Of a stretch of 64,000 nt of DNA, positions 8,174 through 16,882 are shown in pieces (within the stretch, counting starts at the first letter, position 1; the number at the start of each line of letters is the position of its first letter). Made by a program: the position numbers and the translations under genes. Source of the stretch: an uncultured Tateyamaria sp. (lineage in GTDB: Bacteria; Pseudomonadota; Alphaproteobacteria; Rhodobacterales; Rhodobacteraceae); NCBI RefSeq assembly GCF_947496075.1, contig NZ_CANMBJ010000006.1:419001-483000 (forward strand). The letters run 5' to 3'. The notes below the pieces were generated by a model that did not search any database, was not told the DNA's origin, and worked only from the letters and a program-made list of their open reading frames with translations.

Positions 8174-9070
8174 TCAGATGCCTGCGCACGAAAAATCAGG
8201 GACAATACCTGATCTGCTGATGAATGTCTCTGTCGCGTGACCGGCAAACAGGCCGTGATCACGCACCAAGACGGTCTTGAACCCAGCAACCGCACCGCCC
8301 AAAATATCCGTGTGCAGTGTATCGCCGACCATTGCGATGCGCTGCGGGTGGATCCCGGTAAGGCGGCTTTTGGCGTCTTCAAACGCGTTGGTGTAAGGCT
8401 TTCCAAAATACACGGGCGCGATGGTGAGGTCATCTGCCAATTGGTGGGCGTAGTACCCCGGCTCTTTACTCAGCCCCGTTTCTCGCGGCGCAACGAGGTC
8501 TGGATTGGCAACTACAACGGGCCGTTTGCGATGCCTTATTGCGGTGCTGACGGAGGCGAGTAAGTCTGCATCCAATGCGGCGCTTGAGAGAAAGAGAAAG
8601 CCGTCAACCTCCTGACCGGACCAATGTTCGACTTTTGCCGGGATGTCCATGAACCGATCTTCTGGTGCGGCGATTGCCCCCCAGCTGCCAACCGGAAGAA
8701 CCTCTTTCAGACGAGACGCAGCAACGTCGCGGCTTGAAACCACCTCGTCAGGGGCGAAATCGAAGCCGAGGGCGCGATAGCGCTGCACTGCCGTCTCACG
8801 AGTGTAGCTTGCGGCATTGGTGAGAACTATCAGATGTTTACCGCGCGCCCGGAGCTGCTCCAGGCAGGCGACCGCGCCAGGGATCGCCGCCTCGCCGACG
8901 TTCAATACGCCAAAGCTGTCCAGCACGAAGGCGTCGAACATATCCGCAATCTCCAGGAGGCCGGAACACTGCGTTGTCCCGGAAGGAAATGCAGCACGTG
9001 GCATGCGGTGCCGGATGGCTTCATATCGATCAAAGGCGTCTTGCGTATCCCAGATTTCGCTATAGCTCAT
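8174..9070 (-). CDS. HAD-superfamily class IIA protein (NagD-like)
   Basis: Haloacid-dehalogenase fold with a class IIA cap, probably acting on a small phosphate ester in the sugar pathway of this operon. Motif I is FVLDSFGVLN at about residue 49: the nucleophile Asp is present, but the second Asp of the usual DxD is Phe, as in a subgroup with Trp/Phe there. Motif II (VLTNAAS), the Lys motif (GKPYTNAFEDAKSR) and motif IV (GDTLHTDILGGAVAG) are intact. It follows the epimerase gene directly (stop 8174, start 9070; epimerase ends 9071). Bacillus subtilis ara operon also pairs a NagD-type HAD (AraL) with AraM. Confidence 0.88.
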   Translation of the reverse strand: MSYSEIWDTQDAFDRYEAIRHRMPRAAFPSGTTQCSGLLEIADMFDAFVLDSFGVLNVGEAAIPGAVACLEQLRARGKHLIVLTNAASYTRETAVQRYRALGFDFAPDEVVSSRDVAASRLKEVLPVGSWGAIAAPEDRFMDIPAKVEHWSGQEVDGFLFLSSAALDADLLASVSTAIRHRKRPVVVANPDLVAPRETGLSKEPGYYAHQLADDLTIAPVYFGKPYTNAFEDAKSRLTGIHPQRIAMVGDTLHTDILGGAVAGFKTVLVRDHGLFAGHATETFISRSGIVPDFSCAGI

Positions 9071-9919
9071 TCAGATCAAACCGTATTGCTGCGCCTTGCC
9101 GTGCAAAAACGGCAGACCTTGACCAATCACGGCGTCCGCGCTTTCAGCAACAGGCCGCCAAACAGAAAGCCCATAACCGATCTCTGGTGGCATGTTGATG
9201 AAGCTTTCCATGGCAAGGCCGCCTTTGAAATTGATCGCGGCAAGCGTGGCGAAAATCTCGTCCCAGTCACATGTACCCTGTCCAGGCGTACCGCGGTCGG
9301 ATTCAGACAAGTGGATGTACTTCAGGTGGGCGCGCCCAGCGATGATGCCGTTGCCCGCGCCCTTCTCCTCGATATTCATATGGTATGTGTCGAGGTGCAG
9401 GAACATATTCGGCGCACCGATCCGCTCAATCATCGTGACCCCTTGCGCCGCTGTATTGATCAGGTGGGTCTCATAGCGATTGACCGGTTCAATGCCAAAG
9501 GCCAACCCATGGTCCTTTGCGTATTTTGCAGCTGCCTCAAGCACGGTGGCCACATTGTCCAATTCTTGAACGGTCGGCGGGCTTCCCGAACGCTCCCCGA
9601 TGCCGCCATAGGTGACACCGCTTAGTGCTTCGGCTCCCAAACCCGCGGCTTTCTTGATCGCGAGTTTGAGGAAGTCGATGGCGCCTGTCGGATTGTGTGA
9701 GGCCCAAACCTCTTGCGGCAGACCGAGAGAGCAAACAGCAGGCAGTTCAGCTTTTTCGAGCAGGTCGCGCCCAAGTGCTGCATCGGTTGAGGCCGGATCA
9801 AGCAAGGCTATTTCAATGAAGTCCATACCGGATGCCTTCGCGGCTGAAATCGCCCGACTGGCACCCTCGGCGTCCCACGTCATGGTCCACATGCTGGTAT
9901 GTACGCCAAAACCCTTCAT
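9071..9919 (-). CDS. TIM-barrel sugar epimerase (D-tagatose 3-epimerase family)
   Basis: Likely interconverts ketoses at C3. The metal-binding residues of the sugar phosphate isomerase/epimerase fold are visible: Glu in FGIEPVNRYETH (about 152), Asp/His in LHLDTYHMNIEE (about 185-188), His in YIHLSESDRG, and Glu in GGLAMESF. Length 282 is standard. The ATG at 9919 overlaps the SDR stop (9916) by 4 nt, indicating translational coupling. Substrate unknown. Confidence 0.88.
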   Translation of the reverse strand: MKGFGVHTSMWTMTWDAEGASRAISAAKASGMDFIEIALLDPASTDAALGRDLLEKAELPAVCSLGLPQEVWASHNPTGAIDFLKLAIKKAAGLGAEALSGVTYGGIGERSGSPPTVQELDNVATVLEAAAKYAKDHGLAFGIEPVNRYETHLINTAAQGVTMIERIGAPNMFLHLDTYHMNIEEKGAGNGIIAGRAHLKYIHLSESDRGTPGQGTCDWDEIFATLAAINFKGGLAMESFINMPPEIGYGLSVWRPVAESADAVIGQGLPFLHGKAQQYGLI

Positions 9920-10668
9920 ACGCTCGAATATCCGCCTTCAATCATCATAAGCGCGCCATTGACCAGATCAGACGCAGGTGAGGCGAGGTAAAGCGCCATG
10001 TCGGCGATCTCGACCGGCTCACCAAAACGGCCCAGAGGTGTCGCCGCGATCATCGGGCCAGATTTTTGGGGCGGGCTCCAGATCTCACGGCCCATGTCGG
10101 TCAGAACCACGGTTGGACAGATCGCGTTGACTTGAATGTTGTGCGGGGCAAGCTCCGTCATCAGGGACTTGGTCAGTGCGTTTAATCCGCCCTTGGACGA
10201 TGCATAGGCTGCATGATCAGGCAGCGCGATAACCCCGGTCTGGGACGAGATATTAATAATCTTGCCCGCACCTGCCGCAATCATGCCGGGGGCGACCCCC
10301 TTGGACAAAAGGAAAGGGGCGCGCAGGTTGATGGCCATGGTGCGGTCCCAATCTACCGGATCGAAATCAAGGACCGGTCCAACCACGGCGATACCCGCCG
10401 AATTGACCAGAATATCGACAGTATCATGCAATGCGTGCGCTTTGGCGATCAGGGTGTTGCATTGCTCGACCGTAGCGATATCGGCCGGTATCGTGGCGCA
10501 GCCGGTTTCTATTGCAAGCGCATCCAAACGCTCAACAGATTGCCCAGTTGCAATGACCTTGGCACCAGCTTGCGAGAAAACGCGAACAATCTCGGCCCCG
10601 ATTCCGGACGAGGCCCCGGTCACCAATGCAACCTTCCCCGCAATCGAAAACCTGTCCTGCCACGTCAT
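9916..10668 (-). CDS. Short-chain dehydrogenase/reductase
   Basis: NAD(P)-dependent SDR, probably oxidising a polyol or reducing a ketose. Glycine motif VTGASSGIGAEI near residue 17, NSAGIAVVGP, catalytic Ser in ISSQTGVIAL and the Tyr/Lys pair YASSKGGL, then the typical C-terminal PLGRFGEPVEIADMALYLAS and IEGGYS. Length 250 is standard. Three nt separate it from the SIS gene upstream. Confidence 0.92.
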   Translation of the reverse strand: MTWQDRFSIAGKVALVTGASSGIGAEIVRVFSQAGAKVIATGQSVERLDALAIETGCATIPADIATVEQCNTLIAKAHALHDTVDILVNSAGIAVVGPVLDFDPVDWDRTMAINLRAPFLLSKGVAPGMIAAGAGKIINISSQTGVIALPDHAAYASSKGGLNALTKSLMTELAPHNIQVNAICPTVVLTDMGREIWSPPQKSGPMIAATPLGRFGEPVEIADMALYLASPASDLVNGALMMIEGGYSSV

Positions 10669-10671
10669 CGG

Positions 10672-11229
10672 CTACTCCAGATTCGTGTGGTTGCCGCGCA
10701 TTGCATCCGCGCTCAGGTCCAGGTTGTCCCGCAGATGCAGGATAACCATTTCAAAAAACAGGAATTGCGCCGCCTCAAAAAGGGATCCCATCGGCAAAAC
10801 GGATTGCTGGCTGGTCCGGTCGTTCGCCATGGTCTGCGCGTCCAGATGCACGATGTGATCAACGGAGAGCGGGGCCGTTCCGCCCGGGGTTGCCGTGACG
10901 CACATGGTGGCCGCGTCGGCTGCCTTGGCAACGCCGATCAGCCCATCGACGGTCGAAAACCCACCCGGGCCCGCGCTTACAATAAGCAAATCTCCGCGGC
11001 CCAAGGGTGGTGTTGTCATATCGCCTACAACATGGGCATCTAAGCCCAAATGAAACAATCGCATCGCGAGAGATTTCATCATCAACCCTTCGCGCCCGAC
11101 ACCGTACAATGCGATCCGTTTCGCCGCCAGGATGGGTACTGCCATCCCTATGACCTGCTGCGGGATGGCGCGATCCAGCACAGCCCCAACTTCGGCAATG
11201 GCGGTGGCGGCTGTGGTCTTCAAGTTCAT
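10672..11229 (-). CDS. SIS-domain isomerase, 6-phospho-3-hexuloisomerase-like
   Basis: Sugar isomerase (SIS) fold with the nucleotide-free phosphosugar-binding pattern RIALYGVGREGLMMKSLAMRLFHLG and LLIVSAGPGGFSTVDGL, followed by SVLPMGSLFEAAQFLFFEM. This is the layout of HxlB-type 6-phospho-3-hexuloisomerases, but no hexulose-phosphate synthase is encoded here, so the true substrate is another phosphosugar. It overlaps the dehydrogenase gene stop (11226) by 4 nt. Confidence 0.88.
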   Translation of the reverse strand: MNLKTTAATAIAEVGAVLDRAIPQQVIGMAVPILAAKRIALYGVGREGLMMKSLAMRLFHLGLDAHVVGDMTTPPLGRGDLLIVSAGPGGFSTVDGLIGVAKAADAATMCVTATPGGTAPLSVDHIVHLDAQTMANDRTSQQSVLPMGSLFEAAQFLFFEMVILHLRDNLDLSADAMRGNHTNLE

Positions 11230-12599
11230 AGATCAGCCACCAAATCACCTGTTGTCAAACTCGGCAAGACTGCAGCAAAGGCCGCCTCGGTCTGACCAAT
11301 GTCGTGCAACAGATCAAAAATCGTATAGCGGCGGCGAATGAATGCAGCGGCCTGCATGGTGGCGCGCAAATGGTCAGGTGAAACGCCAATCTGTGCGCCA
11401 TAGGCTGGCGCACCAGCCCGTTGCAGCATCTCGGCCATTGTGTCGTGGCGGTACAGGTGGGCAGACAGTCGATCCCGCAAGGACGGCCAGCTATGGCGCA
11501 GTGTTTTCAGCCTTGCTGCGTGAACATCCCGTGACGCATGTTTCGCGGCAAGCTCCGCCTTTGCTTTCTCGGCGATTTTAGGATCCGCGATTGCTTCCGA
11601 AAGGTGCGCCTCGCGGGTCGCGAGATCAGGGGCTCGGCTCAGAACGCCTTCGATGTTGAGCGCGCCCAGATCATGCTCCAACAACCAATCGAAGAGGGCG
11701 AGCGACACAACGCAACCGACAGAAACCGCGGCTCCGTGGCTGACCTTCTGGCCTTGATGGCTGTGCCCCTCCATCTCCCACATATGCGCGATCTGGTGAT
11801 CGGCCCCAGATGCCGGGCGGGAGCTTCCATGCGCCTCCATCGCAAACCCTACCGCCGTAAGACCGGTAAACAGGCGCGCAACGCTGTCGCGGTCGCCGGA
11901 TTTGACACCGTCAGGCCCGCTCAACCAACCTGAGAGATGATCCTGCACCAACGGCCAGGCGACGTCATCAATGGGCTCGATCCCCAGGGCGTCTGCCAAA
12001 ATCCAATCACCGCCTGCCGGCACCTTGCCCGCAAGATCGCCATACCCCCAGCCGTTCATGTCAGCAGGGGCGGTGGCGATGATGTCGAAATCCGCAAGCA
12101 TGGCAATTGGCGGGCGGGTTGGGATCGTCACTTTGAACCCGTTCTCCGCCAAAGGCGACCCCGCGCTGGTATAGCCGTCCATGGAGGCCGCAGTTGCGGC
12201 CGACACATAGCGGCGGTCTGACCGGTAGGCGGCGTATTTGACCAAATCGTTGATGACCCCGGACCCGACGGAGACCGGGAAAAGATCGGGGTCATCGGCA
12301 AGCATCGCCCGAAACGGCTCGGCCTCCTCCACGGAGGCTTTCGGCAAGGGCGTAACCGGCAAGACGTGCGTTTGAACCGCGAACCCTGCGGCTTCAAGTG
12401 ACCTGACAACAGGGCGGCCAGCGGCCTCAAACCCCGCTTCATCGGCGCAAACAAGAACGCGCGGCATCGCGGTCATCCGCCGGACCAGTGCGCCTGATTG
12501 ATCCAATATGCCTGCGCCCACCACAACTTCATCTGTCACTTCTGAGCGCGCGACGGCGGGCGCGATCAAACTGTCCATCTGGGACGTCCATGTGGTCAT
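11226..12599 (-). CDS. AraM-like glycerol-1-phosphate dehydrogenase family protein
   Basis: Metal-dependent NAD(P)H dehydrogenase of the iron-alcohol-dehydrogenase/G1PDH fold. Visible: VSVGSGVINDLVKYAAY (nucleotide binding), ATAASMDGYTSAGSP (metal Asp), and the His pair in DHQIAHMWEMEGH with SHGAAVSVG. At 457 residues it is slightly longer than typical AraM. G1PDH makes sn-glycerol-1-phosphate in the family's best-studied members; in this operon a polyol-phosphate substrate is plausible. Confidence 0.9.
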   Translation of the reverse strand: MTTWTSQMDSLIAPAVARSEVTDEVVVGAGILDQSGALVRRMTAMPRVLVCADEAGFEAAGRPVVRSLEAAGFAVQTHVLPVTPLPKASVEEAEPFRAMLADDPDLFPVSVGSGVINDLVKYAAYRSDRRYVSAATAASMDGYTSAGSPLAENGFKVTIPTRPPIAMLADFDIIATAPADMNGWGYGDLAGKVPAGGDWILADALGIEPIDDVAWPLVQDHLSGWLSGPDGVKSGDRDSVARLFTGLTAVGFAMEAHGSSRPASGADHQIAHMWEMEGHSHQGQKVSHGAAVSVGCVVSLALFDWLLEHDLGALNIEGVLSRAPDLATREAHLSEAIADPKIAEKAKAELAAKHASRDVHAARLKTLRHSWPSLRDRLSAHLYRHDTMAEMLQRAGAPAYGAQIGVSPDHLRATMQAAAFIRRRYTIFDLLHDIGQTEAAFAAVLPSLTTGDLVADL

Positions 12600-12609
12600 G
12601 GGCAGTTCC

Positions 12610-13629
12610 TCATCTCAGGGTGCGTCCGTGGGCGTCAAAATGGTGCAGCCGGTTCTCGCGGAATGTCATGTGAACATGATCCCCGGCATTCAACATGTCC
12701 TCGCCATCGGTCTTCACGACAATCTGCGTGTCGTTCTGGGTCATCACATAAAGGTAGCTCTCGCTCCCCAGCTTCTCCTTCACTCGGATCGTGCCGGGAA
12801 TCCCGGTGTCGCCAAGCTGAATATGTTCTGGCCGGATGCCGACCTTGACTGCATCTGCAGGCGCGTCACCTGCATCGCCCAAACCCTGGCCAATTGGGAA
12901 AATGTTCATTGCAGGTGATCCGATGAACCCTGCAACGAATTCTGAGGCGGGGGTGTGATAAAGCTCCATGGGCGATCCGACCTGTTCAATCCGACCCGCG
13001 TTCAGCACAACAATTTGGTCGGCCATGGTCATCGCCTCAACCTGATCATGCGTCACGTAGATCATGGTCGCATCAAGCTCCTTGTGCAGCGCCTCAAGCT
13101 CAATGCGCATCTGCACCCTCAGTTTGGCGTCCAGATTAGAAAGCGGCTCATCGAACAGAAACACCTTGGGGTTTTTCACGATAGAACGACCAATCGCCAC
13201 CCGCTGTCGCTGGCCGCCAGACAACTGACCCGGCTTTCGGTCAAGCAATTCAGACAGTTGCAGAATGCGGGCGGCCTCTTCAATACGGGTCTTGCGTTCG
13301 GCTGCGGGAAGGCCGTTGACCTTCATGCCGAACTCCATGTTCGCGCGTACCGTCATATGCGGATAAAGCGCGTAAGACTGGAAGACCATCGACAGATCGC
13401 GGTCCGCGGGTTCAAGATCAGTGACGTCCTTTCCGTCGATCTTAATCGTCCCGTCACTCACCGATTCGAGACCCGCTATGGTGCGCAGCAGGGTGGACTT
13501 GCCGCAGCCTGAGGGGCCAACAAAGACGACGAACGCGCCATCTGCCACCGATAGGGACACGTCCTTCAACGCATGCAAGGCACTGTAATACTTATTGATT
13601 TTTTCAAGTTGTACAGTGGCCAAGCCCAT
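12610..13629 (-). CDS. Sugar ABC transporter ATPase (MalK/UgpC type)
   Basis: Energises the importer encoded divergently (13762-16870). Walker A GPSGCGKSTLL, signature LSGGQRQRVAIGRS, Walker B VFLFDEPLSNLDAKLR, switch His YVTHDQVEAMTMAD, plus a TOBE-like C-terminal domain (VGIRPEHIQLG). ATG 13629 is chosen; AAGGA ends only 2 nt before it, and TTG 13623 (MATVQLEKI) has better spacing (8 nt) and the typical family start, so either could be right. First gene of the minus-strand operon. Confidence 0.93.
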   Translation of the reverse strand: MGLATVQLEKINKYYSALHALKDVSLSVADGAFVVFVGPSGCGKSTLLRTIAGLESVSDGTIKIDGKDVTDLEPADRDLSMVFQSYALYPHMTVRANMEFGMKVNGLPAAERKTRIEEAARILQLSELLDRKPGQLSGGQRQRVAIGRSIVKNPKVFLFDEPLSNLDAKLRVQMRIELEALHKELDATMIYVTHDQVEAMTMADQIVVLNAGRIEQVGSPMELYHTPASEFVAGFIGSPAMNIFPIGQGLGDAGDAPADAVKVGIRPEHIQLGDTGIPGTIRVKEKLGSESYLYVMTQNDTQIVVKTDGEDMLNAGDHVHMTFRENRLHHFDAHGRTLR

Positions 13630-13682
13630 AATCCTTCTATGCAGCCACTTTCGGCCCGACACGATGCTGCGTCACTTTCTGT

Positions 13683-13712
13683 TTGACACACACCCGATAT
13701 TTACATTTGTAT
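13683..13712 (+). promoter_or_regulatory. Probable promoter/operator of the sugar operon
   Basis: Lies between the divergent ATPase and binding-protein genes. TTGACA at 13683-13688 is followed after about 18 nt by the weak TTGTAT (13707). The stretch TACA-TT-TGTA (13702-13711) is a short inverted repeat overlapping the -10, and TGTCAA at 13732 mirrors TTGACA. A SorC binding site is plausible; the match is weak. Confidence 0.4.
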
Positions 13713-13761
13713 GCAGCAGGAAGCAAAAGTATGTCAACCGCTTCTGAACAGGGAGGTCACC

Positions 13762-15102
13762 ATGAAATTGAGGACATTTTTGGCATCTACGGCGCTGACC
13801 GCGACGCTGGCGACAGGAGCGCTGGCTGATGGTCACGGATGGAGCTTGAAGGACGCCGCTGCACCATATGCCGGGACAACTGTGGACGTCGTTTTCCTAT
13901 TGCGGCCAGGCTATGAAGCGATCGAAGCGATGCTGCCGGCCTTTGAGGAAGAAACTGGCATTAAGATCAACATCATCAAGCATCCATATGAGAACGCATT
14001 GGGCGAACAGGTTCGTGACTTCGTCGCGGGAGGAGACCTCGACGTTGCCCTGATTGATCTGGTCTGGATCGGCAATTTCGCGGAAAATGACTGGATTCTG
14101 CCCTTGGCGGATGTACAGGCGAAGTTTCCTGACACAGTTGATCCCGAATTGGACATCGATGACTTTTTCCCGCTGGTACTGAACGCCTTTGGCGGCTGGA
14201 ATGACACGATTTATGGCTTGCCTGTCGACAACTACTCCGGCCTGCTGTTCTACAATCGGTGCATGCTGGAAGACGCAGGTTTCGATGGGCCGCCAGCAAC
14301 ATGGGCTGACCTGAAAGACGTCTATGGACCCGCCCTGACAGGGGACGGCAAATACGCCTACGCCTTGCAATCCAAGCGGAACGAGACACAATCGGCCGAT
14401 AGTTTCGCACGCATGATCTGGCCCTTTGGTGGGTCTTTCCTCGATGCTGACTTCAAGTCCAACCTGCTCAGCGAAGAAAGCCAGGCCGGGCTGCAATTCC
14501 GTCAGGATCTGATGCAATACATGCCGGACGGCGTTGTCGCATATGACCACGCTGAAACCGTGAACGGTTTCGCGCAAGGGGATATCGCGATGATCACTGA
14601 GTGGTCCGCGTTCTACTCCACGGTCGTATCGCCTGACACATCCGCGGTCGCGGATTGCGTTGAGATTGCACCGGAGCCAACTGGCCCTGCGGGTCGCAAG
14701 CCGGCCCTTGGCGGGTTCTCCATGGCCGTTGCCAGCCAGGCAGATGAAGCCGAACAGGCAGCCGCTTATCTGTTCATCCAATGGGCTACATCCAAAGCTA
14801 ACGCACGCGAATATCTTGAGCGTGGCGGCGTGCCCGCCCGGCAGTCGGTCTACATGGAAGATGGCCTTGAAGACTTCAAGTTCGTGCCTGCACTGGTAGA
14901 AAGCTGGCAGGACGGCGTGCCAGAATTCCGCCCGCGCTTTGCGGAATGGCCTGAAATCACCGAGATTGTGCAAGAGTGGGGCACCAAGATGATGTTGGGT
15001 GAAGTCACCACCGAAGAAGGTGCAATGGAAATCGGCGAACGGATGGAAGCTGTTTTGGAAGAAGCAGGCTATTATTCCGGCGAAAAACCACTCGCACAGT
15101 AA
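13762..15102 (+). CDS. Sugar ABC transporter substrate-binding protein
   Basis: Periplasmic receptor of a family 1 carbohydrate importer. Signal peptide MKLRTFLASTALTATLATGALA, then a type 1/2 binding fold (VVFLLRPGYEAIEAMLPAFEEETGIKINI, GGDLDVALIDLVWIGNFAENDWI, DNYSGLLFYNRCMLEDAGFDGPPATW). The start ATG 13762 follows GGGAGG at 5 nt; the maximal frame to 13711 was rejected. First gene of the plus-strand operon. Confidence 0.94.
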   Translation: MKLRTFLASTALTATLATGALADGHGWSLKDAAAPYAGTTVDVVFLLRPGYEAIEAMLPAFEEETGIKINIIKHPYENALGEQVRDFVAGGDLDVALIDLVWIGNFAENDWILPLADVQAKFPDTVDPELDIDDFFPLVLNAFGGWNDTIYGLPVDNYSGLLFYNRCMLEDAGFDGPPATWADLKDVYGPALTGDGKYAYALQSKRNETQSADSFARMIWPFGGSFLDADFKSNLLSEESQAGLQFRQDLMQYMPDGVVAYDHAETVNGFAQGDIAMITEWSAFYSTVVSPDTSAVADCVEIAPEPTGPAGRKPALGGFSMAVASQADEAEQAAAYLFIQWATSKANAREYLERGGVPARQSVYMEDGLEDFKFVPALVESWQDGVPEFRPRFAEWPEITEIVQEWGTKMMLGEVTTEEGAMEIGERMEAVLEEAGYYSGEKPLAQ

Positions 15103-15116
15103 GCGAGAGCCACTCA

Positions 15117-15152
15117 ACATGTCCGGGGCCGTTCTGCGCGGCCCCGGACATG
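15117..15152 (+). other. Intercistronic stem-loop between binding protein and permease genes
   Basis: CATGTCCGGGGCC (15118-15130) pairs perfectly with GGCCCCGGACATG (15140-15152), a 13-bp GC-rich stem with a 9-nt loop and no T-tract. Such hairpins behind binding-protein genes usually protect the upstream mRNA from 3' decay and lower permease expression; that role here is inferred. Confidence 0.75.
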
Positions 15153-15177
15153 ACCTGTCTGGCCGGGAGGGGCACCT

Positions 15178-16044
15178 ATGCGCGATAAGGTCTCGCGACG
15201 GACAATCTTTGCATTCATCGGGCCAGCCGTCGTGGCACTTGCCGCTATTGGCATCGTGCCGTTGCTTTATGCGGGCTGGACCTCGTTGCATTTCTTCAAT
15301 TTGACGAAGCTGAAGAAGGTCAAATTTATTGGCCTCGAGAATTACTGGGATGTCCTCACAGACGAAGTCTTTTGGCAAGCTATGGGGCGGACGTTCTTCC
15401 TTCTGGGCACCGCACTTCCCCTGCAGATCGGGCTTGGGATGGTGATCGCATTGGTACTCCATCAACCAGGCCTGACCGTGCTCAAAACGCTGGCCCGGCT
15501 CAGCCTCGTTTTACCTATGGCCACCACTTACGCGGTTGTAGGATTGCTGGGTCAGGTCATGTTCAATCAGAAATTCGGGGTCGTGAACCAACTGATGGGC
15601 GGGGCTGATATCAACTGGATCGGCGACAGCACCAACGCCTTCGCCATGATTATCTTCTGGGATGTCTGGCAATGGACGCCCTTTGTGGCGCTTGTCCTGC
15701 TGGCGGGCCTGACGATGGTACCGGATGAGGTTGAAGAGGCCGCGAGGCTAGAAACAAAAAGCCGCTGGACGGTGCTGCGGTTTGTGCAATTGCCCTTCCT
15801 GTTACCCGGCCTTGTGGCCGTGCTGATCCTGCGCACGGCGGACACGCTGAAACTGTTCGATATGGTGTTCACGCTGACACGCGGCGGGCCCGGGGCGTCG
15901 ACCGAGTTCATTTCACTCATGATCCAACGTGTCGGTTTTCGCGGCTTTGACCAGGGCTTGGCGTCGGCACAAGCTATCATTCTTCTGATCATCACAATCT
16001 TCTTGGCGCAAATCTATATCCGCGTCTTTTACAAGGAGGTCTGA
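15178..16044 (+). CDS. Sugar ABC transporter permease (MalF type)
   Basis: Inner-membrane subunit with six predicted helices (FAFIGPAVVALAAIGIVPLLYAGW first) and the ATPase-contact EAA motif EAARLETKSRWTVLRFVQLP followed by LPGLVAVLILRTAD. Start ATG 15178 follows GGGAGGGG. Lies 76 nt after the binding-protein gene (with a stem-loop between) and 1 nt before the second permease. Confidence 0.94.
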   Translation: MRDKVSRRTIFAFIGPAVVALAAIGIVPLLYAGWTSLHFFNLTKLKKVKFIGLENYWDVLTDEVFWQAMGRTFFLLGTALPLQIGLGMVIALVLHQPGLTVLKTLARLSLVLPMATTYAVVGLLGQVMFNQKFGVVNQLMGGADINWIGDSTNAFAMIIFWDVWQWTPFVALVLLAGLTMVPDEVEEAARLETKSRWTVLRFVQLPFLLPGLVAVLILRTADTLKLFDMVFTLTRGGPGASTEFISLMIQRVGFRGFDQGLASAQAIILLIITIFLAQIYIRVFYKEV

Positions 16045-16045
16045 G

Positions 16046-16870
16046 ATGACAGCCCGTGTACAAAGACCGCTTTGGGGGCAGATCATCCTGCTTTGTCTCA
16101 TCCTTCTGATCTGTGTATTTCCATTCTACTGGATGGTGACCACCTCACTGAAGACCCACATCGTCGCCCTCCAAGCCCCGCCAGCGTGGATTTTTGAACC
16201 GACGCTCCAAAACTACCGCGAGGCCCTGTTTGAAGACGGGGTGCTCCGAACACTCATCAATTCGTTGGTGATCGCCGTTTGCACCACCATGCTCGCGGTC
16301 ATATTGGGCGTCCCGGCGGCTTTCGCGCTCGCGCGGTTCGAGTTTCGGGGGAAAAAGGATTTGTGGTTTTGGTTCATCACGAACCGCATGGTGTCGCCCA
16401 TTGTGCTGGCGCTTCCGTTTTTCCTGATAGCTCGCAATCTTGGCATGCTCGACAAACACATCACGCTGATCCTAATCTATCTGACGTTCAATCTGCCCAT
16501 CGTGATCTGGATCGTCACCGATCAGTTCCGCGGTATTCCCTACGACTTGGACGAAGCCGCTCGACTAGAGGGGGCTTCACAATTCACCATCATGACAAAG
16601 ATCTGCCTGCCGCTGGCGATGCCAGGGGTTGCAGTGTCGTCGATCTTTGCGTTCATCTTCTCCTGGAATGAACTGATGTTCGGCCTGATCCTCACCCGGT
16701 CCGAGGCGAAGACCGCACCTGCCATGGCTGTCAGCTTCATGGAGGGGTACAACCTGCCCTACGGGAAGATAATGGCGACCTCGACGCTGATCGTCATTCC
16801 GGTCTTGATCTTTGCCTTGCTGGCGTCAAAACAGCTTGTGCGCGGCTTAACCATGGGGGCCGTCAAGTAA
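16046..16870 (+). CDS. Sugar ABC transporter permease (MalG type)
   Basis: Second membrane subunit, six helices, with EAA motif DEAARLEGASQFTIMTKICL PLAMPG. The N-terminal helix ILLCLILLICVFPFYWMVTTSLK is typical of MalG-like proteins. AAGGAGG stands before ATG 16046. Forms the channel with the MalF-like subunit. Confidence 0.94.
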   Translation: MTARVQRPLWGQIILLCLILLICVFPFYWMVTTSLKTHIVALQAPPAWIFEPTLQNYREALFEDGVLRTLINSLVIAVCTTMLAVILGVPAAFALARFEFRGKKDLWFWFITNRMVSPIVLALPFFLIARNLGMLDKHITLILIYLTFNLPIVIWIVTDQFRGIPYDLDEAARLEGASQFTIMTKICLPLAMPGVAVSSIFAFIFSWNELMFGLILTRSEAKTAPAMAVSFMEGYNLPYGKIMATSTLIVIPVLIFALLASKQLVRGLTMGAVK

Positions 16871-16882
16871 GGATCACCGAAG

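Noticed and set aside
13897..15465. 522-residue open frame on the minus strand opposite the binding-protein and permease genes
   Set aside because: It mirrors a strong gene with a signal peptide and ribosome site; its residues are Cys/His/Arg-rich and match no family.
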